Part shown: piece by piece, positions 45,742 through 55,044 of the stretch | Numbering within the stretch: the stretch's first letter is position 1 | Layout of the letters: every line of letters starts with the position of its first letter | Source: Luminiphilus sp. | GTDB lineage: Bacteria > Pseudomonadota > Gammaproteobacteria > Pseudomonadales > Halieaceae | Reading direction: 5' to 3' | DNA: 64,000 nucleotides | Assembly (NCBI GenBank): GCA_012270045.1 | Contig: JAAXJC010000153.1 | Location: 1-64,000, forward strand | Made by a program: the position numbers and the translations under genes | The notes under the pieces: model-generated | Told to the model about the DNA's origin: nothing | What the model saw: the letters and a program-made list of their open reading frames with translations, nothing else | Database searches by the model: none

Positions 45742-48455
45742 GCCTCATCCCAGTTGCTGCCGACTCCGGCTTCTACGATCAGCGGCACATCAAGGTTGAC
45801 CACGCCCGACATCAGGTCTGGCAATGTTGCCAGCAGTGTATCCGTTGCATCCTCGGCCACCTCAAATACCAGTTCATCGTGCACCTGCATGATCATCAGG
45901 GCATCGACCTGCTGCCCGGACAGCCACCCATCGACGGCGATCATCGCCAGCTTGATGATATCTGCCGCCGTGCCCTGCATGGGGGCATTGATCGCCGTGC
46001 GCTCGGCCGCCATCTGTCGCTGCTTGTTGCGGGCATTGATTTCCGGCAGGTACAGCCGGCGGCCCAGCAGGGTCTCGACATAGCCCTGCTGATGGGCCAA
46101 CTCCCGGGTAGCGGTCATGTAATCCGCAACACCCGGGTAACGCTCGAAGTAGCGATCAATGTAAGCCTGGGCCTCGTTACGCCCCAGCTGTAGCTGGCGG
46201 GCCAGGCCAAAGGCGGACATGCCGTAGATGAGACCAAAGTTGATGGCCTTGGCTTTTCTGCGTTGGTCGGCTGATACCGCCTCCAGTTCGACACCGAATA
46301 CCTCGGCGGCAGTAGCGCTGTGGACATCAAGGTCGGCGCCAAAGGCACCCAACAAGCCGGCGTCCTGTGACAGATGGGCCATGATGCGCAATTCAATCTG
46401 GGAGTAATCCGCGGCCACAATTTGGCGCCCCGGCCGCGCGCAAAAGGCCTGTCGGATCCGACGCCCCTCCTCGGTACGGATGGGGATGTTCTGGAGATTG
46501 GGGTCCGATGATGACAAACGGCCGGTGGCGGTAACCGCCTGGTGGTAGGAGGTATGGACTCGTCCGGTATCGGGGTCGATCATCTCGGGCAGCTTGTCGG
46601 TGTAGGTAGACCGCAGCTTGCTCAGACTCCGATACTCCATGAGCACTGCCGGTAACGGATAGTCCAGCGCCAACTCGGCCAGCACCTCCTCCGCGGTCGA
46701 GGGGGCACCCTTGGGGGTTTTTTTCAGTACCGGCAGCTCCAACTTCTGAAACAGTATTTCCCCCAGCTGTTTGGGCGAGCCCAGGTTGAAGGGCTGCCCT
46801 GCCAGCTCATGGGCGCGCTGCTCCAGGGCCGCCATGCGCTCACCCAGCTCATGGCTGTGGTCCACGAGCCGCTGTCGATCAACCCAGGTGCCATTGCGCT
46901 CTATCCGCGACAGCACCGGGACCAGAGGCATTTCCACATCCTGATACAGGTCCTTGAGCCTCTGTTCCGCTTCCAGGCGAGGCCACAGGGTCTGGTGCAG
47001 TTTCAGGGTGACAGCGGCATCTTCAGCCGCATAGGGTGCGGCCTGTTCTAGGGCCACCTGATTGAATGTCAATTGTTTAGCGCCCTTGCCCGCCACCTCC
47101 TCGAAATGGGTGGTTTTTTGACCCAGGTATTTTAGCGCCAGGCTGTCCATATCATGACGGCTGCCGGTGGCGTCCAGGACATAGGACTGCAACATGGAAT
47201 CGTGGGCAATGCCCTTCAGCTGAATGCCATAGTTGACCAGTACATTGGCGTCGTACTTCAGGTTCTGGCCCACCTTCGGACGCTCCGGGTCTTCCAGCAG
47301 CGGCCGGAGCCTGGCGAGCACGGTATCCCGGTCCAGCTGTTCCGGAGCGCCGGGGTAATCGTGGGCGACAGGGATGTAGGCAGCCCTGGACCCCTCCACA
47401 GCCAGGGCAACCCCAACAATCTCCGCCTGCATGTAGTCGAGACTGGTGGTTTCGGTATCGAAGGCAAACACCGGCGCCGCTTCGATAGCTGCCAGCCAGT
47501 GATCGAACTGCTCAATATCCAGCACCGTCACAACCTCCAGCGCCGGCTCGGCCGGAGCGGGTTCCCCCTCTGTGTCCGGGCCGGGCTCGGACAGGGCGTC
47601 GGACAACCAGCCCTTGAATTCGAGCTCCCGGTACCAGTCGGTCAGGACGGCCTGGTCGGGGGGCGTCGCCAATAACTCGTCGGGCTGCAGCGCCAGGTCA
47701 CAATCGGTTTTTATGGTGGCCAGCTGATAGGAGAGCTGCGCCGATTCCCGGTGCTCTGCCAGCCGTCCACCCAGTTTCTGGGCACCCCGAACCGGCAGAT
47801 CAGCCACCTTATCAAGGCCGGCATAAATCGCCTCGATACCGCCCAGGGCCTGCAGCAATGCCAGCGCAGTTTTTTCGCCCACACCGGGCACCCCGGGGAT
47901 GTTGTCGACCTTATCCCCCTGCAGAGCCAGCAGGTCAATAATCAGGTCGGGCGGCACACCGAACTTTTCGACAACACCGCCGTGGTCCATGGTGGTGTTG
48001 GTCATGGTGTTAACCAGCGTGACATGGTCGTTGACCAATTGGGCCATGTCCTTGTCGCCGGTGGATATCAGCACTCGCTGGTCACGTCCCGCCGCCGCCA
48101 CCGCCAGTGTGCCGATAACATCATCGGCCTCCACTCCGGAGACACAGACAAGTGGCAGACCCATCGCCCGGATAATGGCGTGGATGGGCTCTATCTGCTC
48201 CCGCAGCTCCTCGGGCATGGGCGGCCGGTTGGCCTTGTACTCGGCATAAATTTCGTTGCGAAAGGTTGGACCCTTGGCATCAAAAACAACCACCACCTGG
48301 TCGTCGGGGTAATCGGCAACCAGCTTGCGGATCATGCCAATAACGCCCTTCACCGCACCGGTATTGAGGCCCTTCGAATTGGTCAGGGCAGGCAGGGCGT
48401 GGTAGGCGCGAAACAGATAAGAGGAACCATCAACCAGAACCAGTGCAGGGCTCAT
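45735..48455 (-). CDS. polA: DNA polymerase I
   Basis: 906 aa, complete three-domain enzyme. The 5' nuclease domain (about 1-290) begins [16 protein letters not shown] and includes [12 protein letters not shown]. The 3'-5' exonuclease looks active: [11 protein letters not shown], the [15 protein letters not shown] block, and [12 protein letters not shown] supply the four acidic residues. The polymerase domain has [31 protein letters not shown] (finger helix) and [14 protein letters not shown] gene lies 4 nt upstream. Confidence 0.97.
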   Translation of the reverse strand: MSPALVLVDGSSYLFRAYHALPALTNSKGLNTGAVKGVIGMIRKLVADYPDDQVVVVFDAKGPTFRNEIYAEYKANRPPMPEELREQIEPIHAIIRAMGLPLVCVSGVEADDVIGTLAVAAAGRDQRVLISTGDKDMAQLVNDHVTLVNTMTNTTMDHGGVVEKFGVPPDLIIDLLALQGDKVDNIPGVPGVGEKTALALLQALGGIEAIYAGLDKVADLPVRGAQKLGGRLAEHRESAQLSYQLATIKTDCDLALQPDELLATPPDQAVLTDWYRELEFKGWLSDALSEPGPDTEGEPAPAEPALEVVTVLDIEQFDHWLAAIEAAPVFAFDTETTSLDYMQAEIVGVALAVEGSRAAYIPVAHDYPGAPEQLDRDTVLARLRPLLEDPERPKVGQNLKYDANVLVNYGIQLKGIAHDSMLQSYVLDATGSRHDMDSLALKYLGQKTTHFEEVAGKGAKQLTFNQVALEQAAPYAAEDAAVTLKLHQTLWPRLEAEQRLKDLYQDVEMPLVPVLSRIERNGTWVDRQRLVDHSHELGERMAALEQRAHELAGQPFNLGSPKQLGEILFQKLELPVLKKTPKGAPSTAEEVLAELALDYPLPAVLMEYRSLSKLRSTYTDKLPEMIDPDTGRVHTSYHQAVTATGRLSSSDPNLQNIPIRTEEGRRIRQAFCARPGRQIVAADYSQIELRIMAHLSQDAGLLGAFGADLDVHSATAAEVFGVELEAVSADQRRKAKAINFGLIYGMSAFGLARQLQLGRNEAQAYIDRYFERYPGVADYMTATRELAHQQGYVETLLGRRLYLPEINARNKQRQMAAERTAINAPMQGTAADIIKLAMIAVDGWLSGQQVDALMIMQVHDELVFEVAEDATDTLLATLPDLMSGVVNLDVPLIVEAGVGSNWDEAH

Positions 48456-48459
48456 AACA

Positions 48460-49110
48460 TCAGTTCTCCCAAAGGTAGCGGGCCGAGCGGTAGGTCACCT
48501 TTGCCTTGGCCAGGTCCAGGGGCGCCTTGAAAAAGCCGTGGTAATGACCCCGGGGATTCACCAATGCAATGTTGGCGCTGTGATCCAGCTGATAGCTGCC
48601 GTCAGCCGCCGTAACCTTTTTGAACGGCGCATTGAAACCACGGGCCAGACCCAGCACGTCAATGAAATTCCCGGTCACCCCGAGAAATGCCGGATCAAAA
48701 TAGGGCACATATTGGGCCAGCACCTCGGGTGTATCCCGTGCCGGGTCCACGGTGACCATAACCACCCGGGTATCGGCAGCTTCCGTGCTTTCCAGTTCCT
48801 GCACCAGTCGCGCGAGGAAGGACATGGTGGTCGGGCAGATATCGGGACAGTGGGTGAAGCCAAAGAACAACAGGGTCCAGTGCCCCGTCAGAGCGGCCCT
48901 GTCGAAGCTGTCACCCCGGTGATCCAGCAGTTGAAAATCCCCCAACTCCCGTGGGGTATCAAAGACATAGAGGCCATTGATCTGCATTTCGGTCGGGCTC
49001 ATTACCCGGGGCATCTGTATCCGATTTACGAAGCTTACAAGAATTACCGCAACCAGCAGCAACACTCCCAGCACGGTCAGCCGGATTCGATTTTTTTCAG
49101 ACAGCGGCAA
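48460..49110 (-). CDS. SCO1/SenC family copper chaperone
   Basis: 216 aa. An N-terminal membrane helix (about 10-28) anchors a thioredoxin-like periplasmic domain. Copper-binding residues are Cys88 and Cys92 (FTHCPDIC) and His177 (LDHSANIALV). SCO proteins deliver copper to the CuA site of oxidase subunit II, encoded at the head of this cluster. Last gene of the oxidase assembly set, before polA. Confidence 0.94.
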   Translation of the reverse strand: MPLSEKNRIRLTVLGVLLLVAVILVSFVNRIQMPRVMSPTEMQINGLYVFDTPRELGDFQLLDHRGDSFDRAALTGHWTLLFFGFTHCPDICPTTMSFLARLVQELESTEAADTRVVMVTVDPARDTPEVLAQYVPYFDPAFLGVTGNFIDVLGLARGFNAPFKKVTAADGSYQLDHSANIALVNPRGHYHGFFKAPLDLAKAKVTYRSARYLWEN

Positions 49111-49135
49111 GAGAAGACTCCGTCGGAATGCGGTG

Positions 49136-50032
49136 CTACAACAACACGCCCAACAGCCAGTGGTCAGCCAGCATGATGACGAAAAGCATCAGCAGGTAGG
49201 TTATAGAGTATTTGAAGGTCTCCATGGGTGCCTTGTCATTCTTACCGCGCACGATTTCGATGGCCCAGTAGATGAAAACACTGCCCAGCAGCACGGCCCC
49301 GGCCAGATACAGGGGCCCACTCATACGGGTAGCAAAGGGCAGCAGGGTGACCAGGAACATGATGATGGTGTAAAGCAGGGTATGCAGGGCGGCGAACCGG
49401 GTGCCGTGGGTGACCGGCAACATGGGAATACCCACGGAGGCGTATTCGTCACGGCGATGGATGGCCAGCGCCCAGAAATGGGGCGGCGTCCAGGCGAAGA
49501 TGATCAGTACCAGCAGCAGGGCGTGTCCGTGCAGTTCCCCGGTCACAGCCGTCCAGCCCAGCAAAGGCGGCGCCGCTCCTGCAAGGCCCCCAATCACGAT
49601 GTTCTGGGGTGTCGCCCGCTTGAGATACATGGTGTAAACAAAGGCGTAGCCAATCAGACTGGCCACCGTCAGCACGGCGGTTAACACGTTGACCCAGAGC
49701 ACCAGCACCGTCACACCCAGGGTGGCCAGGGCAAAGGCAAACAGTGTGGCGTCCTGCTGGGAAATTCGCCCGGTGGCAACGGGACGGGCCTGGGTCCGCG
49801 CCATTTGCTGGTCAATACGCTCGTCGACAATGTGGTTAATGGCCGCCGCGGCACCGGCGCAGAGGGCGATGCCCAGGTTACCGAACACCAGGGGCTGCCA
49901 TGGCACCAGACCCGGCACGGCCATACACATGCCGATGACGGCCGTGAGAATCATAAGCGCCACAACCCTGGGTTTGGTTAACTCAAGGTAATCCTGCCAG
50001 AGCGGTGCAGCATAGACTGTGGATTCAGCCAT
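49136..50032 (-). CDS. ctaB: protoheme IX farnesyltransferase (heme O synthase)
   Basis: 298 aa, UbiA-type membrane prenyltransferase with about nine hydrophobic segments. It adds a farnesyl group to heme B. The prenyl-diphosphate site is AAINHIVDERIDQQMARTQARP (NxxxD..D pattern), and YTMYLKRATPQNIVIGGLAGAAPPLLGW with FAWTPPHFW is the heme O synthase signature. The ATG at 50032 shares a base with the SURF1 fusion stop and follows GGAGG; a GTG one codon earlier is possible. Confidence 0.96.
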   Translation of the reverse strand: MAESTVYAAPLWQDYLELTKPRVVALMILTAVIGMCMAVPGLVPWQPLVFGNLGIALCAGAAAAINHIVDERIDQQMARTQARPVATGRISQQDATLFAFALATLGVTVLVLWVNVLTAVLTVASLIGYAFVYTMYLKRATPQNIVIGGLAGAAPPLLGWTAVTGELHGHALLLVLIIFAWTPPHFWALAIHRRDEYASVGIPMLPVTHGTRFAALHTLLYTIIMFLVTLLPFATRMSGPLYLAGAVLLGSVFIYWAIEIVRGKNDKAPMETFKYSITYLLMLFVIMLADHWLLGVLL

Positions 50033-51540
50033 CACCCCCCTCCGGAGTTTTTCAGCAGGAATTTCAGGTCAGAGATCACAGCCTTGTAGTCCAGTCCATC
50101 CTCGTAGCGCATCATTATCCAGCCGGCAGGATCTGCCAGATACCAGCCGCCCTGCCACTCTACACTGTCTTCCAACGCGGATTCATTGAACAGGTTGGCA
50201 AAGTCCTGTTTTTGCGCCTGCAGCGCGAGAACCCCCGAGTGCCCCAGTGCCAGATACTCCAATACACTGCCAGAGTCAAAGCCCGCAGGCCATCCCTCGG
50301 GATCGACTGGCCCCCGCTCAACAGCCATCTCCGCCGCGGGATAGTCGGTGATAACAACCCGGCGCACCCGATTGAAGTCCTTGCCCAGGGCCACGTGGAT
50401 CTGTCGGGTAAACCAGATTCGCCGCTCACAGGCGGCATCACAGGCGTCCCCGGCTGCAGGCACGATGAGGGTCCAGCGTGGCTCGACGTCGCCCCAGCGG
50501 AATGCGATGCCGTTGTCATCGACAAAGCCAAGATGCTGTAAGCCCCGGGGGGGTGTCACCAGATCACCGTTATTGGCGGTGCCCAGAGCAGCCACCAGGT
50601 CCATGTCGCCCCTGGCGACCAGATACCACAGCAAGGACGCGCCCAGGATCATGGCCAGTGGGATGCCCCCGCTCAGCAGCAGGGTACCCCTGCCCGACCC
50701 CGTAACCGCCGCCTGTGGCGCCATGCCGATCCCGCCTGGTTGCGGGTGCCGGCGCCCGACCAACAACGGCCATACATTCGAACTGCGCAGCAGGAACGCC
50801 AACAGCAGGACCGCGGCCATGGCAAACCACTGCACGGCGTAACCGGTATGCTTTTCCGGGCTCTGGTTCACCGTCGTCCAGTTGGTACGCAGGGCAAGCG
50901 AATCCTCGGGCGCAATCCTCACCACCGCAGGCAGTACGCCTGCGCCCAACAGACCGGACAGCCCACTACCCATGGCAGCGGCTTCATAGGCCTGGACAAC
51001 GGCAGGCAGGGCCTCTGGAACCTGCTGCTCCGCCAGCAGAAAGGGCGCCTTCTGGGGCACATACAGGTGGCCGGAGACACTGTGGTAACCGGCCTCCAGC
51101 TCGGGGTCGGGCAGGCTGCGGCGCGCCGGATCCCCGGCGATCCAACCGATGTTAACCGGGATATAACCCTCCGCTGCCGCCACCAGAGCCACCACCTCGT
51201 AGCCAAAGCGACCCTCCATGATCCTGTTGTCGATCAGCACATACCGGTCTGGGGCCAATGTACCCGCCACCAGCACCCTGCGGTCCGCAACAGCGGAGGC
51301 AGCGCGCCCGGTGGCGTCAGGTCCTGCCAGCGCCTGAAACAGATCGGCATCGGAGAGTGCTACCATTGCGCTGCGGGCCGCATGACGCGCTGCCAGATCC
51401 CGCTTTTCCCCTGCGCGATCCAACTGCCAAAAGCCCAGGGCCAGCAGGCAGGGAAAGAGGACCGCCGTAAACAGGGCAAGGCGCCATTCGAGTAACAGCT
51501 GCACCGGCCCCCAGGAAAGTTTATAGATACGCGCGGTCAT
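50032..51540 (-). CDS. SURF1 protein fused to a SCO/thioredoxin-like C-terminal domain
   Basis: 502 aa, about twice normal SURF1 length. Residues ~1-255 are SURF1, an oxidase assembly factor: N-terminal helix, LGFWQLDRAGEK, VLIDNRIMEGRFGYEV, VNIGWI, NWTTVNQSPEKHTGYAVQWFAMA with the second helix. A Gly/Pro-rich linker (~270-290) leads to a third helix (LLLSGGIPLAMILGASLLWYL). The periplasmic domain has PPRGLQHLGF, WTLIVPAAGDACDAACERRIWFTRQIHVALGK and ends at ~502. The second part matches the separate small protein usually encoded behind SURF1 in Pseudomonas-like operons. A true fusion or a lost frameshift/stop are both possible. Start ATG 51540. Confidence 0.85.
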   Translation of the reverse strand: MTARIYKLSWGPVQLLLEWRLALFTAVLFPCLLALGFWQLDRAGEKRDLAARHAARSAMVALSDADLFQALAGPDATGRAASAVADRRVLVAGTLAPDRYVLIDNRIMEGRFGYEVVALVAAAEGYIPVNIGWIAGDPARRSLPDPELEAGYHSVSGHLYVPQKAPFLLAEQQVPEALPAVVQAYEAAAMGSGLSGLLGAGVLPAVVRIAPEDSLALRTNWTTVNQSPEKHTGYAVQWFAMAAVLLLAFLLRSSNVWPLLVGRRHPQPGGIGMAPQAAVTGSGRGTLLLSGGIPLAMILGASLLWYLVARGDMDLVAALGTANNGDLVTPPRGLQHLGFVDDNGIAFRWGDVEPRWTLIVPAAGDACDAACERRIWFTRQIHVALGKDFNRVRRVVITDYPAAEMAVERGPVDPEGWPAGFDSGSVLEYLALGHSGVLALQAQKQDFANLFNESALEDSVEWQGGWYLADPAGWIMMRYEDGLDYKAVISDLKFLLKNSGGG

Positions 51541-51569
51541 TGCCCGCTGCCACACCCGAGGACGTTGAA

Positions 51570-51824
51570 TTGCTGAAAGTACTGATTGTGTTCTTTATGT
51601 TGGCGTTGGTCATGAGTCTGGGGTCGGGTCTGTACTTCCTGATGGCGGACCAGGGCAACCTTGCCAAAAAGCGGCTGTTCACCTCTCTGGGCATTCGGCT
51701 GGCGCTGGCGACAGGCCTCATCACCGTCATTGTATTCGGTGTCGCAACGGGGCAGCTGGGCCACAAGAACCCCTGGGACGCCGGCACTGTGGAACGACAG
51801 CAGCGCACCTCGGAAACCGACTGA
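51570..51824 (+). CDS. DUF2909 family small membrane protein
   Basis: 84 aa when started at TTG 51570, which has GAGG 8 nt upstream and gives MLKVLIVFFMLALVMSLGSGLYFL, the usual DUF2909 beginning; a TTG ten codons earlier is possible. Two hydrophobic helices (about 3-23 and 38-58) with the conserved DQGNLAKKRLFTSLGIRLALA between and after them. The family sits inside oxidase operons on the strand opposite to coxC and SURF1, as here. Function unknown. Confidence 0.85.
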   Translation: MLKVLIVFFMLALVMSLGSGLYFLMADQGNLAKKRLFTSLGIRLALATGLITVIVFGVATGQLGHKNPWDAGTVERQQRTSETD

Positions 51825-51853
51825 GGTTTGCCCGACGCGCCGGGCCAGGTCAT

Positions 51854-52834
51854 CTACAGTATGTAGACAAACAAAAACAGGAATACCCAGACCACATCGA
51901 CAAAGTGCCAGTACCAGCTGGAGGCCTCAAAGCCGAAATGGTCTGATGCTGTGAAATGATGGCCCTTCACCGAGCGAATCAGCTGCACCAGCAACATGGT
52001 CATACCCATGGCCACATGGAAGCCGTGGAACCCTGTCAACATGAAGAACGTAGACCCGTAAATACCGGAGTTCAGGGTCAGGCCAAAATGGGCATAGGCC
52101 TCGTAGTACTCCGCCGCCTGCAGGCCAACGAAAATGATGCCCAGGGCGACGGTAATGCCAAGCCAACGGTTGAATCGGGCCCGCTCGTCATTGAGTAGCG
52201 CCGTGTGGGCTACGTGTACGGTGAAGCTGGAGGACAACAGGATGATGGTGTTCCACATGGGCAGCCACTGGTACCAATGGTGGGCATCAGCAAAGCTCAT
52301 GCTTCGGTCCTGGGTCACGAAGTCACCGTTGTTGGCGATGGGCTGAGCATCGGTGCCGCCCACTGCCTCCTGGGGGGTAATCGCCGGTGGCCAGGAGAAC
52401 TCAAACCCCGGCCAGAGCAAATCGTTCATGCGCCCCGCTTCGCCCTCGCCAGCCAGCCACGGGCCCGCCAGTTGCCGGACGTAAAACAAGGTGCCGAAAA
52501 ACGCGGCAAAAAACATGACCTCGGAAAAAATAAACCAGAACATACCCAGCACGTAGCTGTGGCTCAGCTGGGCGCTGTTCATGCCCTGCATATTTTCCCG
52601 GATGGTCGTACGGAACCAGCTGGCCAAAGTGAGAATGAAGAAGGCCAGACCAATGAACAACACCCATTTGGCGCTGCCCGCTTCGTGACTGCCGCCGAAG
52701 GTCATGTTGTTGAGCACCAGGCCGCCACCAAATACCGTCAGCAGCAGTCCAACCGTAGCGCGAACGGCGAGGCTCGAACTGTCAGGTACGTAGTACTTCT
52801 GGTAACCGGATGCTGCCTGTTCAGTGGCCGCCAT
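51854..52834 (-). CDS. ctaE: cytochrome c oxidase subunit III
   Basis: 326 aa, seven membrane segments. Family features: YVLGMFWFIFSEVMFFAAFFGTLFYVR (with the conserved Glu in the SEVMFF segment), WNTIILLSSSFTVHVAH, FVGLQAAEYYEA, LTGFHGFHVAMG and SSWYWHFVDVVWVFLFLFVYI at the end. A roughly 60-residue periplasmic insertion (about 128-185) makes it longer than mitochondrial forms. The ATG at 52834 is 7 nt from GGAG; the ATG two codons upstream is too close to it. Confidence 0.95.
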   Translation of the reverse strand: MAATEQAASGYQKYYVPDSSSLAVRATVGLLLTVFGGGLVLNNMTFGGSHEAGSAKWVLFIGLAFFILTLASWFRTTIRENMQGMNSAQLSHSYVLGMFWFIFSEVMFFAAFFGTLFYVRQLAGPWLAGEGEAGRMNDLLWPGFEFSWPPAITPQEAVGGTDAQPIANNGDFVTQDRSMSFADAHHWYQWLPMWNTIILLSSSFTVHVAHTALLNDERARFNRWLGITVALGIIFVGLQAAEYYEAYAHFGLTLNSGIYGSTFFMLTGFHGFHVAMGMTMLLVQLIRSVKGHHFTASDHFGFEASSWYWHFVDVVWVFLFLFVYIL

Positions 52835-52875
52835 GTGCATTCTCCAATTCTATGTTCATCCAGCGGCCGGACATG

Positions 52876-53436
52876 TCAGCGGGCCGCGATTTTGTCACCG
52901 GTCATATCGGTGACATCAAATAGTGTGTAGGACAAGGTGATGGTGCGGATATCACTGGGCAGCGCTTGGTCGACCACAAACTGCAGCGGCATTTCGGCTG
53001 CGGACCTGCCCTCAAGGGGCTGTTGGTCGAAACAAAAACACTCCGTCTTGTGAAAATACGCCGCCGCCCGGGATGGCGTGACGCTGGGGATGGCCTGGGC
53101 CACCATGGCAGCGCCGGTGGGATTGGTGGCATGGAACAGCATGTCGACCGCCTCCCCCGGATGCACCGTTAACTGCCTTACTTCAGGACGAAATACCCAG
53201 GGCATACCATCGTTGTTGGTGGCAATGAACTGGACCGTCACCTGGCGGCTGGTATCGACCTGGGCCGGAACCGCCGTATAGGCACTGCCCGAAGTCTTGC
53301 CGTTGATACCCAGGACGTCGCACATAACGTCGTACAGCGGCACCATCACGACAAAAACAAAGGCGAACATGACACAGGCGACCGCCGCCAGCTTTAGCGC
53401 GGTATCGGTTCCTGGGTTGTTCGTCAGCCGCAGCAC
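52876..53436 (-). CDS. ctaG: cytochrome c oxidase assembly protein CtaG (Cox11)
   Basis: 186 aa. One N-terminal membrane helix (about 14-35) and a periplasmic Ig-like domain. The copper-binding motif is ECFCFDQQPL near residue 132. PLYDVMCDVLGINGKT is the family N-terminal block. Cox11 delivers copper to the CuB site of subunit I, whose gene is directly upstream. Confidence 0.95.
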   Translation of the reverse strand: MLRLTNNPGTDTALKLAAVACVMFAFVFVVMVPLYDVMCDVLGINGKTSGSAYTAVPAQVDTSRQVTVQFIATNNDGMPWVFRPEVRQLTVHPGEAVDMLFHATNPTGAAMVAQAIPSVTPSRAAAYFHKTECFCFDQQPLEGRSAAEMPLQFVVDQALPSDIRTITLSYTLFDVTDMTGDKIAAR

Positions 53437-53448
53437 CCGTCCTTCCTC

Positions 53449-55029
53449 TTAGCCGTGGGCAGCTGCGGTGTCGACTTTCGGCGGCACCTCAAAAGTATGG
53501 TACGGGGCCGGTGTCGGCACCGTCCATTCCAGGCCTTCAGCGCCGTCCCAAACCTTCTCATCGGACACCTTCTCGCCCGCAACAATGGTGGCGATGACGT
53601 TATAGAGGAACAGGATCTGGGATGCTCCGTAAACAAAGGCACCGATCGAGGACATCATGTTGAAGTCCGCAAACTGCAGGGCGTAGTCCGGCACGCGACG
53701 GGGCATACCTGCCAGACCGACGAAATGCTGGGGGAAGAAAGTAATGTTGAAGCCGACGAAGGAAACCCAGAAATGCAGCTTGCCCATGGTCTCGTTGTAC
53801 ATTCGGCCGGTCCACTTGGGCAGCCAGAAATACACCGCAGCGGTCATTGAGAACACCGCGCCAGCCACCATGACATAGTGGAAGTGGGCGACTACAAAAT
53901 AGGTGTCGTGGTACTGAAAATCCGCCGGCGCAATGGACAGCATCAGGCCCGTGAAGCCACCGATGGTGAACAGCACAAGAAAGCCAATGCTGAACAGCAT
54001 CGGGGTTTCAAAGGACAGGGCGCCACGCCACATGGTGCTGATCCAGTTAAACACCTTCACTCCGGTCGGCACCGCAATCAGCATGGTGGCGTACATAAAG
54101 TACAGCTCTCCAGCTACCGGCATACCCACCGTATACATGTGGTGGGCCCAGACAATAAAGGACAGGAAGGCGATCGATGCAGTGGCGTAAACCATCGACG
54201 CATAGCCGAACAGGGGCTTGCGGGAGAACGCCGGGATGATCTGGGAAACCACCCCGAAGGCGGGGAGGATAATGATGTAGACCTCGGGATGGCCGAAGAA
54301 CCAGAAAATGTGCTGGAACAGCACGGGGTCACCACCACCCGCCGCAGAGAAAAAGCTGGTACCGAAATGAATGTCCATCAGCATCATGGTCACCGCACCG
54401 GCCAGCACGGGCATAACCGCTACCAGCAGGAAGGCGGTTATCAACCAGGTCCAGACGAACAGGGGCAGTTTCATGTAGGACATGCCGGGGGCCCGCATAT
54501 TCATCACGGTAGCGATGATATTGATGGAGCCCATGATGGATGACATACCCAGCACGTGGATCGCGAAAATGAAGAAAGTCACCGACGGCGCGGCGTAGGT
54601 GGTAGACAGCGGCGCATAGAAAGTCCAGCCGAAGGCGGGGGCTCCCCCCTCCATGAACAGGGTCGATGCCAACATCAGAAAGCCCGGTGGCAGAATCCAG
54701 AAGCTCCAGTTATTCATGCGCGGCAGTGCCATATCCGGCGCCCCGATCATCATGGGAATCAACCAGTTGGCCAGGCCGACAAAGGACGGCATGATGGCGC
54801 CAAATACCATGACCAGACCGTGCAGGGTGGTCATCTGGTTAAAGAAGCCGGGCTCAACCAGCTGCATGCCGGGCTGAAAGAGTTCCGCACGAATAATCAT
54901 GGCGAACGCGCCGCCAAGAATGAACATCGCGAATGAAAACCACAGGTACATCGTGCCGATGTCCTTATGGTTTGTCGTGAACAGCCAGCGGGTGATACCT
55001 CTGGCGGGACCGTGATGATGAGCACCCAT
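53449..55029 (-). CDS. ctaD: cytochrome c oxidase subunit I
   Basis: 526 aa, 12 membrane helices. Heme-copper centre: HGLVMVFG near residue 70 (low-spin heme ligand), WFFGHPEVYIIILPAFG (CuB ligand, cross-linked Tyr and D-channel Glu), VWAHHMYTVGM (two CuB His) and VVAHFHYVMV (heme ligands). MIIRAELFQPG carries the Arg that contacts the heme a formyl group in A-type oxidases, so this enzyme is expected to use heme A. The gene lies 15 nt after ctaC. Confidence 0.97.
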   Translation of the reverse strand: MGAHHHGPARGITRWLFTTNHKDIGTMYLWFSFAMFILGGAFAMIIRAELFQPGMQLVEPGFFNQMTTLHGLVMVFGAIMPSFVGLANWLIPMMIGAPDMALPRMNNWSFWILPPGFLMLASTLFMEGGAPAFGWTFYAPLSTTYAAPSVTFFIFAIHVLGMSSIMGSINIIATVMNMRAPGMSYMKLPLFVWTWLITAFLLVAVMPVLAGAVTMMLMDIHFGTSFFSAAGGGDPVLFQHIFWFFGHPEVYIIILPAFGVVSQIIPAFSRKPLFGYASMVYATASIAFLSFIVWAHHMYTVGMPVAGELYFMYATMLIAVPTGVKVFNWISTMWRGALSFETPMLFSIGFLVLFTIGGFTGLMLSIAPADFQYHDTYFVVAHFHYVMVAGAVFSMTAAVYFWLPKWTGRMYNETMGKLHFWVSFVGFNITFFPQHFVGLAGMPRRVPDYALQFADFNMMSSIGAFVYGASQILFLYNVIATIVAGEKVSDEKVWDGAEGLEWTVPTPAPYHTFEVPPKVDTAAAHG

Positions 55030-55044
55030 CTATAACTCTCCCGA

